From Ardenticatenaceae bacterium (GTDB taxonomy: Bacteria > Chloroflexota > Anaerolineae > Promineifilales > Promineifilaceae): a stretch of DNA of 40,279 bases. Below are positions 29,401 to 34,070 of the stretch, piece after piece (positions within the stretch are counted from its first letter, which is position 1; each line of letters begins with the position of its first letter). The stretch lies in the NCBI GenBank assembly GCA_011525915.1, contig WYBM01000075.1, forward strand, positions 1 through 40,279, in the 5' to 3' direction. The notes beneath the pieces were generated by a model, which worked only from the letters and a program-made list of their open reading frames with translations, made no database searches and had not been told where the DNA came from. The translations under genes were made by a program, and so were the position numbers.

Positions 29401-29849
29401 TCTATGATTTTTATGCGCAGAAATTAAGGGATGAGTTCTACTCAGAATGCGAGATAAACAAAGAAATAGGTTATACGATTCCAATAAAGCAATATGGTAG
29501 CGGTCCCAATATAATAGTTAGTGATACTATATTTGCAAGGCTGACGTTTTATGGAGCAGAAAGTCTAGAAGTAAACATGCTCGTAACTTTGCATAAGTCA
29601 AAAGGAAGTCACCCACTAGAAATGGATTTTGATGATGAATGGGTATGGGGCGATACTCTAAATCTAGAGGGAAAGCCTACCCAGATTCTACCAGGCGTGA
29701 AAGACCCCGTGAAAGACCCGTGGAATTTCATTGATGACGATACCATTGGGACAATATTAAAGCTTTTAGAAGGTCCTACCGGAAAGAGTTGGCAGAATCC
29801 AGAAGTGACTATTAAGTTTCCAGTAAAAGAACATAGAACATTACCATAG
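17481..29849 (+). CDS. Giant secreted RHS/YD-repeat protein with cohesin, dockerin-like and beta-helix parts
   Basis: 4122 residues from the ATG at 17481; an in-frame GTG at 17457 lacks a better ribosome site. Order by residue: signal peptide (1-45); cohesin-like domain (50-177); four tandem beta-sandwich repeats (194-628) ending in YHIYLPIIL; dockerin-like pair of Asp-rich loops (676-749: DMNCDQNVDEADL and GADLDGSGLVDVVDL); Ig-like domains (753-936); a carboxypeptidase-regulatory-like domain (950-1073); a ZU5-like domain (1085-1210); RHS N-terminal region (1234-1440); beta-helix module (about 1440-2607); long run of YD repeats (2630-3806); RHS core ending in GRFLQTDP and DPLGLS (3807-3917). 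The last 205 residues are unrecognised and should be the encapsulated effector. It is probably a surface toxin-delivery or contact protein. The low-GC insert and tip mark exchanged modules. Confidence 0.85.
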   Translation: MGKQVTAWQKFLHLLVSFTLLGNIILPMRPPVPERPVDLPLLAEDSLLQLDPVLSVQPSSQTVLAGSYFTVTIQLSDLSSTLSAFQSDLSFDPTRVQPVNIAVNEQYLAASGRAALCPNPIQPAPGIIRMACASSGEVDGPTADGVLGMVTFLAHEVGNSSLTLTNVYLPGAGVPPVLITASLQSGQVSVIPQAGVTVGPEATQTGMPGTAVTHAITVTNNGTYTDTFSLAISGNIWPTTPAMSSVGPLAVGQAVQVPITVSIPSPVSEEVVIGSDTFTVTAVSGWDVNILASAQLTTLAEISPALAIMGDGLVTGTPGSTVTHTVNFINQGNYTDTLSFSLDGQSWSTTPVTGTIGPLGAGQSLTTDFFVTIPPIDEGGMPPAMDVFTITAVSGWDTTITGTAIITTESRITPDVLFSADQTIGTLPGTAVTYTFTLTNQGDFTDTYSLNLAGNSWPTTAPEAAGPIAVGAPATVMVAVIVPTFLGETVLGSDTFTLTAVSSWDSTVTASVQGTTEAIVNPSVTLDGPQSGSGLIGSQVIYTPTLTNMGDYTDTYTLTLSASEWPTTLSIEQLSLPASGSDSFQLTVTIPETAQPDEQDSVTVTAVSHLDPTVQAELQVTTTAVQTGYHIYLPIILRTSASANNLNLPDANTAETPLYGPPLPPAATNTPGRPDDNWPLATLEAMINQGCYQTDMNCDQNVDEADLSLAAAVWNCAAGDSCYATGADLDGSGLVDVVDLAWIGNDYDVLPPEMAITAPQEGQVVGGVSVVVSGLLTDTHSVFTVTVNGTTATVNGNNFLATVPVTTGTQVLNVVATNNLGQVSIASRMVGVDGAGPMITVHRPENRQAVYTFQPAVVISYTDFYTAVNPTTLNVTLTDPNGLVTDITGDLTVGDTGAAGTVSPLLSGDTSYTMTISLADVLGNTTAVQTTFFVPVAADTIVPPVEPEGAGYVSGVIYDSATCDEYLTTCQGLAGVQVTLEKVDTEALAQVRTARANQLEALNYQLPLAPMQMTTVTTSISGTIVTGPDGFFVFPVGETGVYWLRAEKDGFTYGQREAEIVRKHSTPTNAIFLTPLDPAVTPCDDTGCFHTNSDGSMEVDIPPGAIPAGESIDVIATNIHQVEFLPNGELPPGTWETYAFNLSGASEITFTQPITVRIQNTREFSAGTEIPLGFWNQATQQWEHEGTAVVVPGGQWVEMQISHFSFHDPNFPTSPIPVGINPAASSPSSDDEESCPVGQGACFINIQSGEFEETITLPSVNILGEEVAPQLIYNSNRANPTEILDFDLSVASWGGQLSDHIGFELYIEGLRTDSFTFLVNSQTVGEVGRFRYLWDSRNAEGLPLSSGIYEYRARFRIPYRAQYCGPLNGRFGNPPDCTNWPTGIFVDAYEDVWSVGTVEVDTQVQSPFGTGWVLNGLEQIAEDEAGHVLLTDGERNDEFYYTRTDLLSENSESDFNFTQQFPTIPVTNLAMSMPTLSDNLSNEQHVSGSELMLLSVSQILSPTLERSNLSLTPTIKLPAWENTSVSSEASFSPELVPVCGDITISTTWTATHSPYVITCDVDILAGVTLTIEPGVEVLFEDASDDLVVNGTLLAIGTSSLPIMFRPETGTTAGSWGRIEFMSGSDGTLEYTYLIQGGSVEGQLYIASGQVQVLNSTIQESANTGVVIINASPTISANYFYNNAGTSDGGGLRNSGGSPTIDGNYFDSNTVNGSGSAYGGGIYSSGGSPMIAENYFYANMVIGSNSAYGGGIYLSGGNPAINGNSFDSNTVSANSAYGGGIYDTDSSPTISYNSFDFNTVSGVQVARGGGIYTHSGDPIILQNYFFSNVVRASGNVNGGSYGAGGGVYSSGGNPIIRNSFFFDNLVEAINTHISGWTYGTGGGFHSNAGNPIVEDNSFFYNRARAQGSPGSPYPIVASGGGIRISTGAIANNVLNYNSIEAIGREAFGYGGGIYASGTIQNNAITNNNIGVSCNLSCSAEGGGIYYSGTGTIRNNNVYRNQGSNGSGISLSGSPLVFNNLIIQNGGPPGAVGGISVSGNPIVDYNNVWGNIGIDYSGVVPGPHDISEDPIFVDALGGDFHLMTASPAINAGHPSNFPLTDFEGDPRPLGVASDMGIDEYDGLWVGVLDPATDITLGEVFSYHLRIENNSTFTYTDVTLSDALPDDASFLNYEADSITCLHDGNSWGGLLNCFPQDGTLAPRESQELTVTLVSTDTIINPKFIQSIVTATATVNNQNETIVVRAEINLRWCQVQLNDNPIGADLQAAISASAFITDVIKVSGYCYIDDLLLNKTLTLQGGWSRGINTYDPSLYITTLDARHQGSVLRIQNAGNPVVENFSITGANTSGIYIFNSSPIIRENVIFENSARNSGLFNNNGGGIHVASGNPIIELNNITDNSANNGGDFYYNFGGGIYVAGGNPIIRQNTITGNTASNGGGLGIYSGSSIVEQNLFIGNNATEEGGAIYDFFAALVVSFNTFYGNAASYGGAVFGEYDPYGNVQTHSNIIVGNSAWNGGGIYGPNVTSDYNDLWNNSGGDYGGGAFPGLNDIASDPLFTNEVSGDFHLLIDSPAIDTGNPNSFPPYDFEGNARPVGESPDIGIYEFISEIPRSRTATDFSILSFKPDEGIYIRIYPDGREVHFDTQGRHAFTLEPDGRQTIYTYNPDGTIAAMGIVAPGETLPRWVWTFGYFNGKLSAITDPANRVTHFTVDQRGDLVSVITPDGATQQFTYDSRHLMTHYTDQNGAVTTHEYDRYGRIHRVIEPPRPVYDPATGQTTVMQQERTFTPSDTSYDLLNERTEVGTPADPAPAVPTSDELIDRVEYGRGVRYGHTNKWGSWLDETDGEGRTTTYERDERNNLTRVETPDGDCLEYTYDDMGNLLSERRLFVDFCDTTGGEVQEWQYTYEERFNQIKTETDPEGNTTTYFYDYEEEAGEAGHLIRIEYPPVDDGTGTIVTPMVHYTYNQWGLLETETDTRNVVTHYIYTQGTPDEAYGGSNARFLPGVTPVPGLLTEVIADYGGEDLTTNYRDFDGVGNAGLSIMPGNHLTTTMTYDGMNRLLTETDAQGKVMLFVYDGRGNLIRQVQDYTPDGSTGRNVVSNYTYNAHNQIESERTTDGPLVVSTQYTYDINRQLAVQQDGRGSATIYLYDEADQLVNTIDPAGQVMTYTYALDGQLERLIDADGYVTHYAYDGYGRLITETVDEGGLNLRTIYTYDLNDNVTRITHPDQTATCYEYDSHNRRTAEVRDCGSLNLRSEYKYDLNDNLVYETDPRGVVTYYEYDNLNRLRLIRQDDGGLNLETAYVYDEAGNLAQIIDERGVVTGFTYDELNRLEQTCQGVLDLNLCTVYTYDRLNNQETVTDPEGVTTRTVYNVFGLPTQVIEDYGGLNATTRYSYDNALNLAQIVDANGNPTRYAYTPRNEVAQEIYADGEVVGFTYDGRGNLLVRTTQDNETITHIYDGAGRLLSKDFSTEDPGVPDQLFGYDEMGWLVSAAESANGHNSLLTFVYNDVGDVTVTTQALDGMSWPVGYGYDYVSGVYTTTYPSGVQRVQVLDAIGRLDVVQEGDGTPIADYAYFDLDSYFTLTYANGVVNSTEYDALYRTTRVSAIVTDTVIADYRYGYDDAGNRTYMQRWHEPDHPADVYEYDNLYQLIQVWYGADATAPISITNYAKLQWYDLDNLGNRLEVQNDGVSQVYAPNDGLKITNSMNRYEAVDATPFLYDERGNNLADGVNTYTYDILNRQIGMSNAENTAEYVYDAVGRRIAKVVNSQLTIFVFDIRYQVLEEQNEIGNAVTRYTYGSSMDENLAMESNGVTYYYHQDALGSITEITDINSDVVERYGYDVFGTVTIFDSAGINQAVSAIGNHSLFTGRWYDTESVNYYYRTRMFSPRVGRFLQTDPMTYIDSLNTYTYHSPTNSTDPLGLSISTLDDLILYGLKTHLELTFALYLLEKGLTTKSFQITNPFFVSYFKNIVPKGIIDEFYDFYAQKLRDEFYSECEINKEIGYTIPIKQYGSGPNIIVSDTIFARLTFYGAESLEVNMLVTLHKSKGSHPLEMDFDDEWVWGDTLNLEGKPTQILPGVKDPVKDPWNFIDDDTIGTILKLLEGPTGKSWQNPEVTIKFPVKEHRTLP
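18060..19365 (+). repeat. Four tandem beta-sandwich repeats in the giant RHS protein
   Basis: Four units of about 330 bases (110 residues) each. Every unit has a start such as GTPGSTVTH, then NQGNYTDTLS-like and WPTTP-like segments, a P-I-x-V-G-x-x-x-x-V-like middle and a DTFTVTAVSGWD-like end. They resemble NPCBM-associated NEW3-type domains of extracellular proteins. Probable role: a spacer stalk between the N-terminal cohesin-like domain and the rest. Confidence 0.75.
21800..25310 (+). other. Low-GC beta-helix module inserted in the RHS shell
   Basis: About 3.5 kb, in frame, with no ACGGCCGT and lower GC than both sides. It encodes two right-handed beta-helix blocks (about 22090-23830 and 24220-25290) made of repeats of the type GGGIYSSGGSP-(I)-NYF, with a DUF11-like beta-sandwich in between (about 23840-24210). 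Both helices end with a similar PAINAGHPSNFP/PAIDTGNPNSFP cap. The left RHS flank ends in FYYTRT and the right resumes SRTATDFSILSF, so an RHS motif normally read as one stretch is split with the Arg-Thr repeated. Confidence 0.75.
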
Positions 29850-29858
29850 CACTATGTA

Positions 29859-29895
29859 CCCAATGGTTTCCCAAACCATTGGGCACGGCTGTTTT
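29859..29895 (+). terminator. Rho-independent-type terminator of the giant RHS gene
   Basis: A perfect 11-base stem, CCCAATGGTTT (29859-29869) and AAACCATTGGG (29873-29883), closes a 3-base loop. It starts 10 bases after the stop codon. A short T-run (GTTTTCT) lies 8 bases further on. Confidence 0.75.
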
Positions 29896-29948
29896 CTATC
29901 CATGTCTGTGGGGTAAACGGCCATCAATCAGTGAGGTTAGTGGTGGGA

Positions 29949-29983
29949 ACGGCCGTACTTGGGGTGGGGTACGGCCGTTTTGT
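29949..29983. repeat. Octamer pair before the DUF433 gene
   Basis: ACGGCCGT at 29949-29956 and 29971-29978. The second sits in a 22-base block that begins GGGTGGGGTACGGCCGTTTT and recurs at 30672-30693, beyond the toxin gene, so the DUF433/DUF5615 pair is bracketed by copies of this block. Confidence 0.8.
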
Positions 29984-30022
29984 GTTATACTTGTCAACAG
30001 CAAGAATGAAACGAGGTGCTTT

Positions 30023-30256
30023 ATGAATGCCTTAACTGACCGGGTAACAACCAACCCAAATGTGATGATGGGTAAACCAACGATTCGCGGCTTACGCATT
30101 ACCGTAGAACAAATCCTCAGAGCATTAGCTGCTGGCGTACCGCCGGAAGATTTGCTTGAGGATTACCCTGAATTAGAGCCGGAGGATTTACTGGCGGTCT
30201 TTGCTTTTGCCGGCGACCTGGTCAGTGAAGCTCGTATTTATCCGGTCGTGGCCTGA
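30023..30256 (+). CDS. DUF433 family antitoxin
   Basis: 77 residues from the ATG at 30023, which has GAGGTG just upstream; the frame is open further back but without family features. The sequence (NPNVMMGKPTIRGLRITVEQIL, then GVPPEDLLEDYPELEPEDLLAVFAFA) is the standard DUF433 domain, a small helix-turn-helix-like protein that usually precedes a PIN-like toxin. The toxin gene begins 2 bases after its stop, so the two form one operon. It should neutralise that toxin and probably represses the operon. Confidence 0.92.
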   Translation: MNALTDRVTTNPNVMMGKPTIRGLRITVEQILRALAAGVPPEDLLEDYPELEPEDLLAVFAFAGDLVSEARIYPVVA

Positions 30257-30258
30257 CA

Positions 30259-30609
30259 ATGCCGCTAAAGTTCCTGGTAGATGTTGGCGTCAGTCAAAAA
30301 GTTGAACGATGGCTTGACACCAATGGTTACGATGCAAAAGCTGTCCGCGCCATCAACCCCAAATTGCCAGACCATACTATTCTGCAAATCGCGGCGCATG
30401 AAAATCGAATCGTCATTACCATGGACAAAGATTTTGGCGAAATGATTTATCGTGCCGGGCAAACCCATGCCGGTGTATTACTGTTGCGATTAGATGAAGC
30501 TACGAGTGACGAAAAAGTGCGTGTGGTGGCGGAAATCATCCAGAACTATGCGGATAAGCTGGAGGGGAAGTTTTCTGTTTACCAATCGGGCCGTCTGCGG
30601 ATTCGGTAA
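30259..30609 (+). CDS. DUF5615 PIN-like toxin
   Basis: 116 residues. It starts KFLVDVGVSQKVERWL, has the HTILQIAAHENRIVITMDKDFGEMIY core and a C-terminal KFSVYQSGRLRIR. This matches DUF5615 proteins, a shortened PIN-like nuclease family found with DUF433. Acidic residues likely to bind metal are Asp8 and the Asp pair in MDKDF. One deviation is that the usual N-terminal DEN/DEDLP motif reads DVGVS here, so one catalytic position may differ. Expected to cleave RNA when free of its antitoxin. Confidence 0.88.
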   Translation: MPLKFLVDVGVSQKVERWLDTNGYDAKAVRAINPKLPDHTILQIAAHENRIVITMDKDFGEMIYRAGQTHAGVLLLRLDEATSDEKVRVVAEIIQNYADKLEGKFSVYQSGRLRIR

Positions 30610-30638
30610 CTGTCTTGTGCCAATTTGGGGTGGTCACA

Positions 30639-30744
30639 ACGGCCGTGCCCGTGATGGATACGGCCGTGTCTGGGTGGGGTACGGCCGTTTTGTCTGGCAG
30701 GGCAGCGGATGGGGGTACGGCCGTATCTGAGTGAGTACGGCCGT
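30639..30744. repeat. Array of five ACGGCCGT octamers
   Basis: Octamers at 30639, 30660, 30681, 30717 and 30737. The first three starts are exactly 21 bases apart, and the last two are 20 apart. The spacers are G-rich (TGGGTGGGGT-like). The array fills the gap between the two toxin-antitoxin pairs and runs into the first codons of the BrnT-like gene. Confidence 0.9.
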
Positions 30745-30997
30745 TGAGGAAAAACTATTTCGCAAACATCGCGTGATCCGCCGTGAAGTGGGGGAAGCAT
30801 TGCAAAGACGGCCGCTTGTCAAATTTGTGGAAAGGGGGCAGCGACCAGGTGAAGATGTTTACGCCGCTTACGGGCGTACAGAGGCCGGACGTTATTTGAT
30901 CATCTTCTATATTGCCAAACCAAATCAGACGGCGTTCATCATTAGCGCACGCGATATGAATGATAAGGAACGTAAGGCTTATGGAAAACGAAAATAA
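30731..30997 (+). CDS. BrnT-like toxin, short N-terminus
   Basis: 88 residues from a GTG at 30731. KHRVIRREVGEAL, then FVERGQRPGEDVYAAYGRT, GRYLIIFYI and ISARDMNDKERKAYGKRK match the BrnT family of small RNase toxins. Relatives usually begin with a WDE(W)N-type strand that is missing here. The first codons (ACG GCC GTT) lie inside the octamer array, so the natural 5' end may have been replaced by the array or the true start differs. The antitoxin gene overlaps its end by 17 bases. Confidence 0.8.
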   Translation: MSTAVEEKLFRKHRVIRREVGEALQRRPLVKFVERGQRPGEDVYAAYGRTEAGRYLIIFYIAKPNQTAFIISARDMNDKERKAYGKRK

Positions 30998-31262
30998 AAC
31001 GACCATTTCGCAGGCGACAACCCTGGAAGAAATAGCTGACTTTTGGGACACTCACAGCCCAGAGGATTACGCAGAAGATGTTCATGTCGTTGAGACGGAG
31101 TTTGATTTACCTGATGAATTGGACACGGCCGTACAAATTGACCCGGATCTGATGCGAAAATTGCAGAGGATTGCCCAGTCACGCCAGATCAGTACCCAAA
31201 CCTTAATCAATTTGTGGTTACAACAGCAGATTGATATACAGCAACCCGAATTAATGCCCTGA
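30981..31262 (+). CDS. CopG/BrnA-type antitoxin
   Basis: 93 residues from the ATG at 30981, preceded by TAAGG; it overlaps the end of the BrnT-like gene. The N-terminal part (TLEEIADFWDTHSPEDY, then VHVVETEFDLPDEL) is the CopG_antitoxin domain. The C-terminal part (VQIDPDLMRKLQRIAQSRQISTQTLINLWLQQQI) is a ribbon-helix-helix-like DNA-binding segment. Toxin first and antitoxin second is the BrnT/BrnA order. It should bind the toxin and autoregulate the operon. Confidence 0.85.
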   Translation: MENENKTTISQATTLEEIADFWDTHSPEDYAEDVHVVETEFDLPDELDTAVQIDPDLMRKLQRIAQSRQISTQTLINLWLQQQIDIQQPELMP

Positions 31263-31607
31263 ACTCACCAGGGGATGACTGGCCTGTTTTGGATTGTGCA
31301 AGAAGGAAAACGGCCGTATCCTTCACGTGTACGACCGTATCTCGTTCATGCCTATTGGGTAAACGGCCGCAACCAGTATGGAAACCGATATAGATTCGGT
31401 GAAATAAAACGCGCCAACGGTCGTCGTAAAAGATATGACCTGATGGCTTCCTCTCACTGATTACTCTGACTTTGCAAGGGTGTTAGGAAAATGACGCCTG
31501 TTGCAACTGATGCCAGCAAAATTTATTTACTGCTATACGAAGGCACTTGTGGTGACAACTAACGAGCCACATAGAGACCGGCCTCCCCTTTCCCTACCGG
31601 GTTTTAA
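31263..31607. other. Intergenic region with octamer and relics
   Basis: 345 bases. It contains one ACGGCCGT (about 31311) and near-copies such as ACGACCGT and ACGGCCGC. A 61-codon frame at 31275-31460 translates these repeats and does not look like a gene. Nothing else is recognisable. Confidence 0.5.
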
Positions 31608-32216
31608 CTACGATGACTGTTTGTTGTAGAGTACGGGCATTTGCCCCTTCCACTGACGCCATGTGCCGTCGTCAGTGATCAGATCAGCCATGAAGTGAGC
31701 GACGTTGATGCGACTGCTCAAGCCCGCGTTAAATAGCGCGCTTCTAATCGGCGAAGCATGCACCTCATAATCAGACACCTCACTTTCACCGATTAAACTA
31801 TCCGGACGAACCACCGCCCACTGGATGGCCTGGTCGTCCTGGCCAATCTGGGCACGTAGATAATCGGCCGCCCTCTCGTTGTCCACATGTGGCGGCAGCA
31901 GTAGACGAAGCAGCCCGATGACAATCTTCTCGCCAAACGAAATCTGCTCGGGGAGATCGCGGTTACTGTTGCCGGCAGTGTTCATGAGCACAAACCTGAC
32001 TGCCTCTTCCGGCTTGTTTTCCTTGATGGCAGAGCACAATCGGCGGGTGGCATCGGTGACCAGCCTGCGCGGACGGCCGTATATACCCTTTAAGCCCAGG
32101 TTGTGGCCCAGGCATGAAGCGACGGCCTGACATCCTCTGACATGCCGGACCATCTCAGCGACGCTGAGGTCCAGGATGCTGGCGTGAATGACCAACAATC
32201 CATCGTGGGTCTTCAT
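31608..32216 (-). pseudogene. NAD(P)-binding SDR-type oxidoreductase, 5'-truncated
   Basis: The frame encodes 202 residues that match the middle and end of atypical SDR / NAD(P)H-binding proteins: LVIHASILDLSVAEMVRHVRGCQAVASCLG, then RFVLMNTAGN, then WAVVRPDSLIGE and a late INVAHFMADLI. The N-terminal Gly-rich cofactor loop and first strands (roughly 45-50 residues) are missing. The reading begins directly at the end of the neighbouring decayed acetyltransferase, so a deletion probably fused the two. It should not bind cofactor and is likely inactive. Confidence 0.7.
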
Positions 32217-32717
32217 GCTGTATGGCCCAGCCCTGCAGCGAGGTACGATTCAAAAGAGGCGATGATGGCAAAACCCAGCGGCCCGTACACGGCCAAAGCC
32301 ATCTGGTTATCCTCCTTTACATTGAGTCCAATGTGCTCCACGTTTTTGTTGAGCAACTCCAGGCAGAGGCGCGCCGTCTCGCCAGACCACATAGTAGTGT
32401 CCGGTAGCCAGCATGCGCTCCCGAAAGAAGTTATCCAAATAGCAGCACTGCGCATAAAATGCCTGGATCGCCGCCAACCCCATCTTGTAAAAGGCGCCGA
32501 GCGCAGTCAGTTGAAAATGCTCCGTCAGCAAAGGGGTCAGGCCCGGACTCAGATGCGCATGAAAGCGGCGGGGCAGCAACGGCCGTACCGCCTGGAGCAA
32601 CGTCTGCAGGGATGGCATCTGGTCGGCAAAGGCCAGCACCGTCGGCCGTTTGACCCCAATGTACATCACGGCCGTGACCCTTCCTCCCCACTTAGCGAAG
32701 ACGCCGATACGAGGCAA
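32213..32717 (-). pseudogene. GNAT-family acetyltransferase, frameshifted and internally deleted
   Basis: Two frames each carry part of one GNAT protein. The first (down from 32717) has FHAHLSPGLTPLLTEHFQLTALGAFYKMGL and ends the good match near MLATGHYYVVW. The second (ending at 32213) resumes GETARLCLELLNKNVEHIGLNV, then NQMALAVYGPLGF. The switch is near 32400. The segment between, which should hold the acetyl-CoA loop (R/Q-x-x-G-x-G/A), is absent, so the enzyme is dead. It contains ACGGCCGT at about 32579 and 32670, so it is an old resident gene. Confidence 0.75.
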
Positions 32718-32931
32718 TTACGACCGTCTCATTGCAGGTGAGCCTGTTGGCGCAACGTCTCTACCTGGCATCCAATATCCTGCCGGCGGTATTTCGAGAC
32801 ACGGCCGTAAATGGGAAAAGCTGCCCACTGCGCAAAAAACGTCCGGGGCAGTGTCAGACAATGACGAGAACGGCTTGCTCCCCTAGTGTAAGCTGGACCA
32901 AAGACGGCGGGCTCATGATTCAGACCACCGT

Positions 32932-33771
32932 TTAGAACGGCGGCTCGCCGCCGGTAGCCCCCGTAATCTGACGATACATATCCGTCAACCACACCATCGC
33001 CCGGTCAAACTTGTTAGCCGGTAATAGTTTATAGCTGGTAATGCCAAACTCGCGATACAGTTGCCCGTAAAGCTTGCCGTATTCGTTCTGTTTTGTTCGC
33101 TTCTGTATCTCTGCGGCTATCGTCTTGATCGCCTGGCTGATTTGCATCGCCTGGTCAGGCGTAATAAACCGCCCCGGGTCACCTAAGGTGGCCTCAATCT
33201 CCTCCAGCCGCTGCTCGTGGTCTACAAGCTGGCTGGCATGGGTCTCCAACTGCGCCTCCAGCAAAAGCTGCTGCCGGGCCATTTTCATGATGGCTGATGC
33301 CATTTTATAAGCCTGAGCCGCCGGTGTATCATTGGCCAGCAAATCTTCAAAGATGGGATCGGCCGTTAACCGCCCCTCGACAAAGGCTTCAGCCAGGACA
33401 TCATAACATTCACGCTGGTATCGGATGATCTTGTCGCGCAGATCCTCTTTGACACGATTAGCGCTGATACCGAATAACCAACCCGGTAAAAATCTCAATG
33501 GCAAGCACGACATTTCCTGCATACCGCCGCCACGCCCATCAGGAGAAGGCATTGTTGTAATGGCAACACCTTGTATTACCTCAGACAAGACCGGATCACG
33601 ATTGACACGCCGGTATTGGGCTGACCAGTCTAACCCCAGATAATTACAAATGGGCCGGATAGGTATGTAAATTTGTTCTTGCCCGCCCGCCTTGACCTGA
33701 ACGGCCGTTATTACGTCTTCGTAAAAGAGGACCTCTTTTTGTATGACTGGCACCAGAGCTTTATCTGTCAT
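32932..33771 (-). CDS. Phage-type antirepressor (P22_AR_N plus ORF6C domains)
   Basis: 279 residues from the ATG at 33771, preceded by AGGAGAAGAG; the frame is open further upstream through a palindrome and lacks family features there. Residues about 10-130 form the P22_AR_N domain (YIPIRPICNYLGLDWSAQYRRVNRD, then LPLRFLPGWLFGI, then YQRECYDVLAEAF). The last 70 residues match ORF6C (AIKTIAAEIQKRTKQNEYGKLYGQLYREFGI). A short coiled coil lies between. Phage antirepressors bind and inactivate repressors. Here it borders a partition and transfer gene set, so it may control an integrated element. Two related palindromes lie upstream. Confidence 0.9.
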   Translation of the reverse strand: MTDKALVPVIQKEVLFYEDVITAVQVKAGGQEQIYIPIRPICNYLGLDWSAQYRRVNRDPVLSEVIQGVAITTMPSPDGRGGGMQEMSCLPLRFLPGWLFGISANRVKEDLRDKIIRYQRECYDVLAEAFVEGRLTADPIFEDLLANDTPAAQAYKMASAIMKMARQQLLLEAQLETHASQLVDHEQRLEEIEATLGDPGRFITPDQAMQISQAIKTIAAEIQKRTKQNEYGKLYGQLYREFGITSYKLLPANKFDRAMVWLTDMYRQITGATGGEPPF

Positions 33772-33795
33772 TAAACTCTTCTCCTGTTCTCTTTT

Positions 33796-33826
33796 GAGGG
33801 GGGTGCGCGTTACACGCACCCCCCTC
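33796..33826. promoter_or_regulatory. 12-bp palindrome in the antirepressor leader
   Basis: GAGGGGGGTGCG (33796-33807) and CGCACCCCCCTC (33815-33826) pair perfectly around a 7-base loop. On the minus strand it ends just before the ribosome site of the antirepressor. It could be an operator, or an RNA hairpin (attenuator) controlling translation. Its centre, CGCGTTACACG, is nearly the same as that of the palindrome at 33940. Confidence 0.65.
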
Positions 33827-33939
33827 TTGTCATTATTCGACAAGCGTCATTAACCTAACTAAATCCCAAGTCTCGATCATGTGGCTGATTTTTGCCTTTG
33901 TAACCCCAGATATCATTGGCATAGGGGAATCGAGATGAC

Positions 33940-33968
33940 ACCTGCGTTCGTGTTACACGAATGCAGGT
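33940..33968. promoter_or_regulatory. 14-bp near-perfect palindrome, candidate operator
   Basis: ACCTGCGTTCGTGT (33940-33953), one base, then ACACGAATGCAGGT (33955-33968), with one mismatch. The centre CGTGTTACACG matches that of the 33796 palindrome at all but one base. The rest of the 33772-34070 gap shows no gene. The arrangement suggests two operators for one regulator. Confidence 0.55.
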
Positions 33969-34070
33969 CATAGTGCGTATTGTTGACGCTACAACACTGT
34001 TTGAGGGGAGTATACATTATCCTCTACGGCTAAATATCTTACCCCACCTGCTCGGAACGCCAAGCCGCGC

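Noticed and set aside
30639..30744. Octamer array as a CRISPR array
   Set aside because: The repeat is only 8 bases, the spacers are short and similar to each other, and the same octamer is scattered all over the window.
31275..31460. 61-codon frame after the second toxin-antitoxin pair
   Set aside because: It translates octamer copies (repeated RPY/NGR) and has no family or good start.
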